Both the position numbers and the translations under genes were made by a program. From Bryobacterales bacterium (GTDB lineage: Bacteria; Acidobacteriota; Terriglobia; Bryobacterales; Bryobacteraceae), in assembly GCA_003132905.1 (NCBI GenBank), contig PKZC01000084.1, positions 7,288 through 17,890 of the forward strand: a stretch of 10,603 bases of DNA, given 5' to 3'. This document shows positions 1-5,871 of this stretch, piece after piece. The stretch's first letter is position 1. Every line of letters starts with the position of its first letter. The notes below the pieces were generated by a model that was not told where the DNA came from, searched no databases, and was given only the letters and a program-made list of their open reading frames with translations.

Positions 1-1
1 C

Positions 2-211
2 ACCATCCTCTTTTACATAATGTTCTTCAGCTTTATGCGATCCATCGAAGGCGTGGTGCCTTTCTGGCTGATGTGCACCGGCCTGGGCCTGGCTCTCATA
101 CTCCGTTTTGAATTCATGAACAGCGGTTTCACCCGCGTGATCAAGTATCTGGAGATCGTCACCCTCGGGGCGATGCTCTATCTGTCGAGCACCATGCTCG
201 TGCGCTTTTGA
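2..211 (+). CDS. C-terminal part of an unrecognised membrane protein (5' truncated by window)
   Basis: The reading frame is open from base 2 to the TGA at 209-211, giving about 69 visible residues with no stop before the window edge. The ATG at 20 is therefore probably internal and the gene starts upstream of the window. The visible part is hydrophobic, with two likely membrane helices: one around the VVPFWLMCTGLGLALIL stretch and one around YLEIVTLGAMLYLSSTMLV. They are separated by a short charged segment (RFEFMNSGFTRVIK), and the protein ends in VRF. I do not recognise the family and assign no function. It is convergent with the rhodanese gene, with only 17 bases between the two stop codons, and no clear terminator hairpin fits in that gap. 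Confidence 0.6.
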   Translation, partial: TILFYIMFFSFMRSIEGVVPFWLMCTGLGLALILRFEFMNSGFTRVIKYLEIVTLGAMLYLSSTMLVRF

Positions 212-228
212 CCCCGCTTCCGGCCTCG

Positions 229-606
229 CTACTTCTCAACTGGAAGACCGGACGCCTGGTATGCCCGCCAGCCGCCATCCAACGAAATCGCGTTCGTATA
301 TCCCATCTGCCGTAGTGCGTCGGCGGCCAGAGCCGAGCGGTAACCTCCGCCGCAATAGAGCACCAGCTTGGCGTCCTTTTGCGGCACTTTGGCTTCGATG
401 TCGCGCTCGATAATTCCCTTCCCTAAGTGAACCGCTCCAGCGGCGTGTCCCGCTGCCCATTCGTCGTTCTCGCGGGTATCAATCAGGATGTGAGTCTCAC
501 CTGCCGCGCGCAAGCGTTGATACTTGGCGATATCGATTTCTTGAATCTTGCTCTTGGCTGCATTGACCAGTGCAAGAAAAGCTGGATTGTGATGTTTAGG
601 TGTCAT
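229..606 (-). CDS. Rhodanese-like domain protein, single domain, cytoplasmic
   Basis: A 125-residue single-domain rhodanese. Visible hallmarks are the DTRE strand end (residues 43-46), the GHAAGAVHL segment (53-61), the active-site loop CGGGYRS with the presumed persulfide-carrying Cys85, and DGGW (110-113). Rhodanese-fold proteins move sulfane sulfur from thiosulfate or a persulfide donor to a thiol acceptor; the actual substrate here cannot be read from sequence. There is no signal peptide, so it should be cytoplasmic. It is the last gene of the erpA-murQ-murA operon: its ATG (606-604) overlaps the murA stop (605-603) as ATGA, which suggests coupled translation. Its presence beside an A-type Fe-S carrier fits a loose sulfur-trafficking theme, but that link is inference. 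Confidence 0.88.
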   Translation of the reverse strand: MTPKHHNPAFLALVNAAKSKIQEIDIAKYQRLRAAGETHILIDTRENDEWAAGHAAGAVHLGKGIIERDIEAKVPQKDAKLVLYCGGGYRSALAADALRQMGYTNAISLDGGWRAYQASGLPVEK

Positions 607-1871
607 TCCGCTCCACGAACGATACGCTCGATCCTCGCGCCCACGCGCGCCAATTTTTCCTCGATTCTCTCATAGCCCCGGTCGATGTGATAGACGCGAT
701 CCACCACCGTTTCCCCGCGCGCCACCAACCCCGCCAGCACCAGCGACGCGCTGGCTCTGAGATCGGAAGCGATTACCTGCGCTCCGGTGAGCTCAGCCAC
801 GCCCGCCACAATCGCCTGCCGGCCTTCCACGCGGATATTGGCGCCCATCCGCGCCAGTTCCTGGGTATGCATGAAACGATTTTCGAAGATGGTCTCGCTG
901 ACCAAGGAGATTCCCTCAGCCAACGTCATCAGCGCCATGTATTGGGCCTGGAGGTCGGTAGCGAACCCCGGGTATTCTTCGGTAGTGATGTCGGCGGCAC
1001 GCAGCCGCGCCGAGGCCCGTACGCGCAACGCCCCGGGTCCCGATTCGGTCACATCGACGCCAGCTTGCCTCATCTTCATCACCAGCGCGCCGACGTGTTC
1101 TGGAATAAAACCGGAGACCACCAGATCGCCCCGGGTAATCGCGCCGGCGATCAGAAAGGTGCCGGCTTCAATGCGATCCGGAATAATCGTGTGCCCTGTT
1201 CCATGCAAGCTGGAAACGCCGCGCACGGAAATTGTGGAAGTACCCGCGCCTTCCACACAAGCGCCCATCTTGCTCAACAGGAGCGCCAGATCCTGCACTT
1301 CGGGTTCACGCGCGGCATTGTGAATCACAGTCTCGCCTTCAGCCAAGACGGCGGCCATCAGGACGTCCTCGGTGCCGGTGACGGTGATGCGATCGAAATG
1401 CACCTGCGCGCCCTTCAGGCCTTTGGGAGCCCGGGCCTCGACGTATCCATGCGAGTGGTGAATCTCAGCGCCCAACTGCTCAAGCGCCGCCACATGCAAG
1501 TTGATGGGCCGCGCACCGATGGCGCAGCCGCCCGGCATGGATACTCGCGCCCGCCCCGTTCGAGCCACCAACGGCCCGAGCACTAAACTCGAAGCGCGCA
1601 TCGTTTTCACCAGATCGTAGGGCGCCTCCGGATGGTCCAGCTTCGCGGCGCACACCGTCACCGAGCCATCCGATACTTCTACCTGCGCACCCGCGTGCTG
1701 CAGCAACTGCTGCATGGTTCCGATGTCCCGCACCGGCGGGATACGCTCCAGTTTGACCGGCTCACTGGTGAGCAAACATGCCGCCAGCGCGGGCAGCGCG
1801 GAGTTCTTCGAACCGCTGATTGCGATCTCGCCTTCGAGCGGGACACCGCCGTGAATCCGGAACTTGTCCAT
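603..1871 (-). CDS. murA: UDP-N-acetylglucosamine 1-carboxyvinyltransferase (MurA)
   Basis: This enzyme transfers enolpyruvate from PEP to UDP-GlcNAc, the first committed step of peptidoglycan synthesis in the cytoplasm, and is the target class of fosfomycin. The protein has 422 residues, normal for the family. Seen directly: SGSKNS with Lys22/Asn23; the loop MPGGCAIGARP carrying the catalytic Cys116 (the fosfomycin-sensitive Cys, not the Asp found in resistant forms); Arg121; the general base Asp306 in PGFATDLQAQ; and HIDRGYERIE with Arg398 near the C-terminus. The start lies 25 bases after the murQ stop. The preceding bases are AT-rich with no strong Shine-Dalgarno, so translation may depend partly on coupling. 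The gene overlaps the downstream rhodanese gene by four bases. The identification is secure. Confidence 0.97.
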   Translation of the reverse strand: MDKFRIHGGVPLEGEIAISGSKNSALPALAACLLTSEPVKLERIPPVRDIGTMQQLLQHAGAQVEVSDGSVTVCAAKLDHPEAPYDLVKTMRASSLVLGPLVARTGRARVSMPGGCAIGARPINLHVAALEQLGAEIHHSHGYVEARAPKGLKGAQVHFDRITVTGTEDVLMAAVLAEGETVIHNAAREPEVQDLALLLSKMGACVEGAGTSTISVRGVSSLHGTGHTIIPDRIEAGTFLIAGAITRGDLVVSGFIPEHVGALVMKMRQAGVDVTESGPGALRVRASARLRAADITTEEYPGFATDLQAQYMALMTLAEGISLVSETIFENRFMHTQELARMGANIRVEGRQAIVAGVAELTGAQVIASDLRASASLVLAGLVARGETVVDRVYHIDRGYERIEEKLARVGARIERIVRGAE

Positions 1872-1896
1872 ATGTATTTAGTTCTCTAAGATATAT

Positions 1897-2793
1897 TTAT
1901 TGGTTCCCTAAGGCCTCGGAAATTCGGCCCGCTGCCGCAGCCAGCCGAGCTTCCGCCGAACCACGATCGAGCGATAACCGCGCCATCAAAATCGCTACCG
2001 CCACATGGTCGCCTGCCTCGCTCAAGAGTTCGCTCGCGCGTTCGTAACTCAAGGTCGTGTTCGACAACACAATCCGGATCGCCCGATCGCGCAGCTTCGA
2101 ATTGCGCGGCTGCACATTCACCATCAGATTGCCAAATACATAGCCCAGCCGGATCATGACCGCGGTACTGATCATATTTAATACCAGCTTGGTGGCTGTG
2201 CCCGCTTTCATTCGCGTGGAGCCCGCAATCACCTCCGGACCCACCAGCGGCGTAATTGCAATCCGCGCGCGATGCGCCAACAGCGAATCCGGCGTGCAGC
2301 TGATCCCAATGGTCAGCGCGCCCAGCGTGTTTGCTGCTTCGACGGCGCCCAGCACATACGGCGTGCGCCCGCTGGCGGCTATTCCGACTAAAGCATCTTT
2401 GCTACGAAAGCCGCGATCGGCGAGGTCGCGCTTCCCGGTTTCCGGATCGTCTTCAGAAGCCTCGGTCGCCCGGGCCAGTGCTGTTTCGCCGCCGGCGATA
2501 ATGCCCTGCACCAACTCAGGCGCTACCTGAAACGTCGGCGGACACTCGGCTGCATCCAGGACGCCCAGCCGGCCACTGGTTCCAGCGCCGATATAGAACA
2601 ATCGTCCGTCCGCGCGCAACAAATCGACAATGCGATCCACAGCTTGGGTAATTTGAGGCAGCTCGCTTGCGACGGCGGACGCCACCTTCTGATCTTCCTG
2701 GTTGATGATGGCGAGCACGTCGCCCGTCGGGAGGGCGTCAATATGGTCGGAAGCGGGGTTCGGCTGTTCCGTCAGGAGCCCGGTGAGGTTCAT
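1897..2793 (-). CDS. murQ: N-acetylmuramic acid 6-phosphate etherase (MurQ)
   Basis: MurQ cleaves the D-lactyl ether of MurNAc 6-phosphate to GlcNAc 6-phosphate and D-lactate, a cytoplasmic cell-wall recycling step. The protein is 298 residues, normal for the family, with a SIS sugar-isomerase fold. Seen: the signature FYIGAGTSGRLGVLDAAECPPTF (about residues 66-88), including Glu83 at the position of the catalytic Glu83 of E. coli MurQ; a second acidic cluster TEASEDD (Glu111/Glu114) at the place of the second catalytic Glu; and GSTRMKAGTATKLVLNMIST (191-210). It lies between the A-type carrier (62 bases upstream) and murA (25 bases downstream). No clear Shine-Dalgarno precedes the ATG. A small GAGGC/GCCTC inverted repeat (2811-2823) sits in the upstream gap but has no T-run. 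Pairing recycling (murQ) with synthesis (murA) is functionally sensible. Confidence 0.96.
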   Translation of the reverse strand: MNLTGLLTEQPNPASDHIDALPTGDVLAIINQEDQKVASAVASELPQITQAVDRIVDLLRADGRLFYIGAGTSGRLGVLDAAECPPTFQVAPELVQGIIAGGETALARATEASEDDPETGKRDLADRGFRSKDALVGIAASGRTPYVLGAVEAANTLGALTIGISCTPDSLLAHRARIAITPLVGPEVIAGSTRMKAGTATKLVLNMISTAVMIRLGYVFGNLMVNVQPRNSKLRDRAIRIVLSNTTLSYERASELLSEAGDHVAVAILMARLSLDRGSAEARLAAAAGRISEALGNQ

Positions 2794-2855
2794 ATACGAG
2801 AAGAGCGCCGGAGGCAGAGCCTCGCGACGCCCGATTCGTTCAATTTCTTGAGTAT

Positions 2856-3179
2856 TTAGGCGCTGAAGGAGCTACCGCACCCGCAGGTACTTTTCACGTT
2901 GGGATTGTTGAACTTAAATCCCGACCCTTCCATCGATTCGACGTAGTCCACTTCGACGCCGTCCAGATACAACAGGCTGGCCTGATCGATGAACACCTGC
3001 AAATCGTCGTACTTATAAGTCTTATCCAGCATGTTCGGCGTGTTTTCGAAAGCCATGGAGTAGCTGAACCCGGAGCATCCACCGCCTACCACCGCGATGC
3101 GGAGCCCGGCTGGCTTGGGATCCTGACTTCCCAGAATCTCCTTCACCTTGCTTACGGCCGTCTCGGTCAGTTGAACCAT
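2856..3179 (-). CDS. erpA: A-type iron-sulfur cluster carrier (ErpA/IscA family)
   Basis: A 107-residue A-type carrier, the usual length. It is expected to bind and hand on an Fe-S cluster to apo-enzymes in the cytoplasm. The three conserved cysteines are visible: Cys35 in VGGGCSGFSY, and Cys99 and Cys101 in STCGCGSSFS at the C-terminus. The STCGCGSSFS ending is closer to ErpA than to IscA, so the symbol is the best fit, not certain. The ATG is preceded by AGGAG with a rather long spacing of about ten bases. It is the first gene of the leftward operon and is preceded by a good sigma70-type promoter at 3217-3245. Dependence of murA or murQ on it is not implied; neither has an Fe-S cluster. Confidence 0.93.
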   Translation of the reverse strand: MVQLTETAVSKVKEILGSQDPKPAGLRIAVVGGGCSGFSYSMAFENTPNMLDKTYKYDDLQVFIDQASLLYLDGVEVDYVESMEGSGFKFNNPNVKSTCGCGSSFSA

Positions 3180-3216
3180 TTCTTAAGATCTCCTGTTGAC
3201 TGAACTCTCTAGGCTT

Positions 3217-3245
3217 ATTATCGCCTGAACGCCTCGGCATCGCAA
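3217..3245 (-). promoter_or_regulatory. Sigma70-type promoter of the erpA-murQ-murA-rhodanese operon
   Basis: Reading leftward, TTGCGA (3245-3240) is followed by a 17-base spacer and GATAAT (3222-3217), which matches the -10 consensus at 5 of 6 positions. The predicted transcription start is near 3210, giving a leader of about 30 bases with AGGAG before the erpA start at 3179. No competing promoter of this quality was seen in the gaps inside the operon. Confidence 0.6.
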
Positions 3246-3356
3246 GACGTCAGGCCTAACGCAACCCTTCGCTACAAATATGGATGCTAAACTGCCCCAT
3301 AGGATGCAGCGCCAGATGCAAACCAGCCAGATTCCCGCTGTTTTCTCCCAACTGAC

Positions 3357-3383
3357 TGCAACCGCAAGCGATTGGCATACGTC
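3357..3383 (+). promoter_or_regulatory. Possible ECF-sigma-type promoter upstream of the sigma factor gene (autoregulation candidate)
   Basis: TGCAACC (3357-3363) is followed by a 16-base spacer and CGTC (3380-3383). This is the general layout of ECF-sigma promoters (a -35 element with AAC and a -10 element with CGTC). ECF factors commonly transcribe their own genes. The implied start, near 3390, would leave only about five bases before the ATG at 3395. The match is by eye and short, so chance is a real alternative. Confidence 0.3.
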
Positions 3384-3394
3384 TGGCAAGGTGT

Positions 3395-4057
3395 ATGAGC
3401 GGTCTTGCTGGCACACTTTCCCTACCCGTGGCGGGCGCCCGGGTCCAGGCTAAAACCAGAGTGGATCACCGGAATTCTGAAGAGGCCGCCCTGGTACGGC
3501 GCGTTCAGGCCAGAGACGAAATGGCCTTTCGCGAAGTGGTGGAGCGCTATCAGGCCAAGGTTTTCTCGATCATTTATGGGATCCTCCGAAACCATAACGA
3601 TGCCGAGGATATCGCCCAGCAGGTCTTCGCCAAGATTTACTTTTCTATTCAAAGCTTCGATTTTCGCAGTTCGCTGCTGACCTGGATCTATAAGATCACG
3701 GTCAACGAATGCTACGACTATCTGCGCAAAAAACGCGTCCGGAAGCTGGTCTACGAAAGCGATTTTTCAGAAGAAGACGCCCAGCGGATGCAAAACAGCG
3801 AGACCGCCAGCGGGCAGGCCCCGGCCGTCGACACACAACTGGCGCGAAAAGACCTGGTTTTGAAGCTGCTGGCCAAACTGTCGGATCAAGACCGGAGTCT
3901 GCTGCTGTTGAAAGAAGTGGAAGGACACTCGGTGGAAGAGTTGTCGCAGATGACCGGCATGAACGAAAATACAATTAAGGTGAAATTGTTTCGAGCGCGC
4001 CAGAAGCTGTTGAAGGTGGCGCAGCGCTTAACTCGCGGGGCGCAGTCGTTGAGTTGA
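3395..4057 (+). CDS. ECF-family RNA polymerase sigma factor (sigma-24/RpoE-like)
   Basis: A 220-residue sigma factor with only regions 2 and 4, as in the extracytoplasmic-function group; it directs RNA polymerase to stress-type promoters. Region 2 spans about residues 43-113 (AFREVVERYQAKVF, the NDAEDIAQQVF core-binding stretch, LTWIYKITVNECYDYLRKK). Region 4 spans about 155-210 (LSDQDRSLLLLKEVEGHS and the helix-turn-helix MTGMNENTIKVKLFRARQKL). The ATG has AAGG about four bases upstream. The first 22 residues look poorly conserved, and a GTG at 3461 is an alternative start. The 124-base gap to the anti-sigma gene is larger than usual and holds a direct repeat, a possible promoter and a hairpin with a T-run. 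Confidence 0.93.
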   Translation: MSGLAGTLSLPVAGARVQAKTRVDHRNSEEAALVRRVQARDEMAFREVVERYQAKVFSIIYGILRNHNDAEDIAQQVFAKIYFSIQSFDFRSSLLTWIYKITVNECYDYLRKKRVRKLVYESDFSEEDAQRMQNSETASGQAPAVDTQLARKDLVLKLLAKLSDQDRSLLLLKEVEGHSVEELSQMTGMNENTIKVKLFRARQKLLKVAQRLTRGAQSLS

Positions 4058-4076
4058 TGAGATGGTTGAGTTGATG
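4048..4076 (+). repeat. 12-base direct repeat across the sigma-factor stop codon
   Basis: GTTGAGTTGATG occurs at 4048-4059 and again at 4065-4076, a period of 17 bases. The first copy contains the sigma-factor stop codon (TGA at 4055-4057). It may be a small local duplication, and it supplies the TTGATG of the candidate internal promoter. Confidence 0.7.
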
Positions 4077-4099
4077 TGATCTAAGCCGTGTGATAGAAC
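4071..4099 (+). promoter_or_regulatory. Possible internal promoter for the anti-sigma and LTPEQ-protein genes
   Basis: TTGATG (4071-4076), a 17-base spacer and TAGAAC (4094-4099) match the sigma70 consensus at about 4 of 6 bases in each box. If used, it would give the anti-sigma gene a supply independent of the sigma factor, with a leader of about 75 bases that contains the hairpin at 4145-4168. Weak evidence. Confidence 0.27.
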
Positions 4100-4144
4100 A
4101 GTGGGAACGTAAGTGACGGTGAAACGGACGATTCGATCCGTAAG

Positions 4145-4168
4145 CGTTAAAAGTTAGCGGTCTTTTTT
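4145..4168 (+). terminator. Weak hairpin plus T-run between sigma and anti-sigma genes (possible attenuator)
   Basis: CGTTAA (4145-4150) pairs with TTAGCG (4154-4159), with one G-T pair and a three-base loop. GTC and six T residues (4163-4168) follow directly. The layout is that of an intrinsic terminator, but the stem is short and AT-rich. The T-run ends immediately before the GAGGGAAG ribosome-binding region of the anti-sigma gene. It could lower anti-sigma transcription relative to sigma. Confidence 0.35.
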
Positions 4169-4181
4169 GAGGGAAGAAGTC

Positions 4182-4700
4182 ATGCATCAGGAAATTAGTC
4201 GCCACCTGGAAGAGTATCTAAAAGGTGAAGAGTCTTTGCGGGCTTCGGCCCCGGAGCTTCCCGCTGAATTTCATTCGCACTTGGGAGAGTGCTCCGAATG
4301 CGCCCATGAGCTGCGAGCGCTGCAAACGCAATCGCAACTTTTGCGCTCACTGCGGGCTTCCCGTGATGTCGAGCCGCGCGTCGGCTTCTATGCCCGAGTA
4401 ATCGAGCGGATTGAGGCGCAACCACCGTCGATTTGGTCCGTGTTTTTGGATCGGCGGTTCGGATTGCGGCTGGCTGTGGCTTCGGCCGCGCTAGTGGCGC
4501 TGCTAGGAACCTATCTGGTTACCTCAGAGCCAAGCGGTCCGGAATTGGCCTCATCTCCATCTGTAGTAGTGCTCACCGATACCCCGCGCGCTACCGCGGC
4601 GAACCTCCAGACTGAAACCAACACAGAGCAAGCTGACGTGCTTCAGCAGAAGCAGCAGCGCGACGCCGTTCTGGTGGATCTTGCCAGCTATCACCAGTAG
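4182..4700 (+). CDS. Membrane-anchored zinc-binding (ZAS/zf-HC2) anti-sigma factor
   Basis: A 172-residue protein expected to hold the upstream ECF sigma factor inactive at the membrane until an envelope signal arrives. The N-terminal cytoplasmic part carries the ZAS signature H-x3-C-x2-C (His33, Cys37, Cys40 in HLGECSEC) after a short amphipathic helix. One membrane helix follows at about 95-113 (LRLAVASAALVALLGTYLV). The remaining 55 or so residues would be periplasmic: Pro/Thr/Ser-rich, then a Gln-rich segment (QTETNTEQADVLQQKQQ). The ATG at 4182 was chosen because GAGGGAAG lies at a good distance upstream; a TTG at 4167 in the same frame is less likely. Only four bases separate its stop from the next ATG. 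Confidence 0.85.
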   Translation: MHQEISRHLEEYLKGEESLRASAPELPAEFHSHLGECSECAHELRALQTQSQLLRSLRASRDVEPRVGFYARVIERIEAQPPSIWSVFLDRRFGLRLAVASAALVALLGTYLVTSEPSGPELASSPSVVVLTDTPRATAANLQTETNTEQADVLQQKQQRDAVLVDLASYHQ

Positions 4701-4704
4701 AACC

Positions 4705-5082
4705 ATGTTTGCTTCGGATCAGCCAACCTGGCAGAATCCACGCATCCTGACAACCCTGGTCCTGGTGTTCCTGACCGGCGCCATGGCCGGAGCCATCGGA
4801 ATGCGCGCCGGCCTGCATGAGCAACTCCATCGCAATGCGGTCTATTGGCGAGGGGAAAAGGCCGAGTTTTCCTACGATCAACTCACCAGAGAATTAAAGC
4901 TGACTCCCGAACAGTCCCAGCGCTTAAAGACGATTCTGGATGATTTTGTGAAATACCACGAAGATCTGGAAGCGCAGATTGAAGACGTCCGTGCCACTGG
5001 CCGCAACCGGATCGTCCAGATTCTAACCCCGGAACAGCGCAAACGCTTTGAGCAGCTTTCCGAGCAGCTTCCTACCCACTGA
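4705..5082 (+). CDS. Membrane-anchored Spy/CpxP/CnrX-like LTPEQ-repeat protein
   Basis: A 125-residue protein with a signal-anchor helix at about 14-33 (ILTTLVLVFLTGAMAGAIGM) and a mostly helical, charged periplasmic part. The two LTPEQ motifs (residues 66-70 and 107-111, in LKLTPEQSQRL and ILTPEQRKRF) are typical of the Spy/CpxP/ZraP/CnrX group. Members act as periplasmic chaperones or as metal or stress sensors feeding an ECF circuit. Possible metal ligands such as His85 (KYHEDLE) are present, but no binding site can be shown. The ATG at 4705 follows the anti-sigma stop by four bases, and an upstream in-frame TTG would overlap that gene. Position as third gene after sigma and anti-sigma resembles the CnrYXH logic, which makes a sensor or co-regulator role plausible but inferred. 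Confidence 0.75.
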   Translation: MFASDQPTWQNPRILTTLVLVFLTGAMAGAIGMRAGLHEQLHRNAVYWRGEKAEFSYDQLTRELKLTPEQSQRLKTILDDFVKYHEDLEAQIEDVRATGRNRIVQILTPEQRKRFEQLSEQLPTH

Positions 5083-5107
5083 GCTGGGTTGCCCATTGTG
5101 ATGCCCA

Positions 5108-5137
5108 TTGCATTCCGGCCGGGTCCAGTGGTACTAT
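5108..5137 (+). promoter_or_regulatory. Sigma70-type promoter for the structured leader RNA
   Basis: TTGCAT (5108-5113), an 18-base spacer and TACTAT (5132-5137) form a good housekeeping-type promoter directly after the LTPEQ-protein stop codon. The predicted transcription start is at about 5144-5146. This makes the RNA from there to the terminator at 5276 a separate transcript, not the tail of the preceding operon. Confidence 0.55.
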
Positions 5138-5144
5138 TAAATTG

Positions 5145-5277
5145 CATCGTGGATTGATTTAGGCTCTATCGCAAGGTGGGGCTGGCTAATTGCAACCACG
5201 CTAAAAAGTGCTAAAGGTGAGTCGGTCTTCACGAAACTAAACCCCCTGTGGCACTAGCCCAGGGGATTTTTATTTTG
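5145..5277 (+). promoter_or_regulatory. Structured 5' leader ending in a terminator; candidate SAM-I/SAM-IV-clan riboswitch or small RNA
   Basis: Pairings visible by eye are an outer stem TTTAG (5158-5162) with CTAAA (5237-5241), a second stem GCAA (5171-5174) with TTGC (5190-5193), a short CAC/GTG pairing (5197-5199 with 5208-5210), and a hairpin GTGA (5217-5220) with TCAC (5229-5232). They form a multi-helix junction followed at once by an intrinsic terminator. The elements GGTGG, CTGGC, TGCAACC and GTGCTAA occur in the same order as in SAM-I/SAM-IV riboswitch cores. The helix lengths do not fit the SAM-I model well, so a different RNA class or a stand-alone small RNA remains possible. The likely regulated gene is the 95-residue ORF at 5306. 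Confidence 0.4.
5243..5276 (+). terminator. Strong intrinsic terminator
   Basis: CCCCTG (5243-5248), a bulged T and GGC pair with GCC and CAGGGG (5257-5265) around the four-base loop ACTA. ATTTTTATTTT follows. Nine base pairs with mostly G-C content plus the T-tract make this the clearest terminator in the window. It lies 30 bases before the ATG at 5306, so that gene is transcribed only by read-through or by controlled anti-termination. Confidence 0.88.
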
Positions 5278-5305
5278 GGACCGGGTCGCCTGAGAGGATC
5301 AGTGC

Positions 5306-5593
5306 ATGACGGCGTCTCTACCTCCCGAATCCGCTCTTTTTGGGCGGGAGGGTGAACTCATCTCCCTCGCCATTGCGACGGAACCCAAGCTTTTGGAAAA
5401 TTTGTTGGAAGCTTTGGCTTCCCTGGACTTTCCGGTGAATCCCCAGCTCTATCATCGGCCAGCGGAGGTGTTGGTCGAGTTTCCCGCCTATTCCACTCAA
5501 GTGGAACAAGTGCGGGACGCGCTGCTCAGGCAGGGCTTCGACGCTAGCGGCATCCAGATGTCCCGTCCGCTGGCGCGGGCTGAAAGCGCCTAA
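5306..5593 (+). CDS. Small protein of unknown function, possible ACT/ferredoxin-like fold
   Basis: A 95-residue protein I do not recognise as a named family. The order of segments suggests beta-alpha-beta-beta-alpha-beta, as in ACT or ferredoxin-like domains: strand LISLAIAT, helix PKLLENLLEALASLD, strands around PVNPQLYH and VLVEFPAY, helix QVEQVRDALLRQGF, then SGIQM. There is no signal peptide or membrane helix. GAGAGGA lies seven bases before the ATG, so the start is well supported. The gene stands alone behind a leader and terminator, and its stop codon (5591-5593) overlaps the stop of the convergent anti-sigma gene by four bases. An ACT-like ligand-binding role under leader control is attractive but is inference only. 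Confidence 0.7.
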   Translation: MTASLPPESALFGREGELISLAIATEPKLLENLLEALASLDFPVNPQLYHRPAEVLVEFPAYSTQVEQVRDALLRQGFDASGIQMSRPLARAESA

Positions 5594-5871
5594 GCGTTCG
5601 CGCCCGGCTTGGTAGCTGAGGGTCTGGAGCCTGCCTTGGCGGCAGCCATCTTGCGCTCCACCGCTTTCATCAACCGGACATGAACCTCTGGGGGGAGTTC
5701 CTGCGGCTCCATTCCCTTATAAACCTTGATGGTTCTTTGGGTCGTATCGAGAATCACGAAGCAATTGGGGCACTCGCTGATATGTGCCTCCAGTTTGCGG
5801 CGCAGTTCTACGTCCACGGTTGAATCCATGTAGTCGGTGAGCTCCTGCAAAAACTCTTTACAGGTAAGCAA
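5590..5871 (-). CDS. Soluble zinc-binding anti-sigma factor (zf-HC2/ZAS)
   Basis: A 93-residue protein with the ZAS motif His30-x3-Cys34-x2-Cys37 (HISECPNC) and an upstream Cys4 that may be a further zinc ligand. Helical segments precede it (CKEFLQELTDYMDSTVDVELRRKLEA). There is no membrane helix, and the C-terminus is basic and Ala/Lys-rich (RKMAAAKAGSRPSATKPG). It should be a cytoplasmic anti-sigma factor, of the redox- or zinc-responsive kind, acting on the sigma factor encoded just upstream. The two genes overlap by 14 bases, which supports coupled synthesis in fixed ratio. The stop codon is shared in part (CTAA) with the convergent 95-residue ORF. Confidence 0.87.
   Translation of the reverse strand: MLTCKEFLQELTDYMDSTVDVELRRKLEAHISECPNCFVILDTTQRTIKVYKGMEPQELPPEVHVRLMKAVERKMAAAKAGSRPSATKPGANA

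Noticed and set aside
600..1586. Long open frame of 328 codons on the plus strand
   Set aside because: It lies entirely antisense to murA, which has all family motifs; the frame is a by-product of GC-rich codon use and its residues (His/Arg/Gln-rich) look non-protein-like.
5145..5277. SAM-II riboswitch, because of the repeated GCTAAA and ATTGCA motifs
   Set aside because: The H-type pseudoknot pairing expected of SAM-II could not be built; the multi-helix junction layout of the SAM-I/IV kind fits somewhat better.
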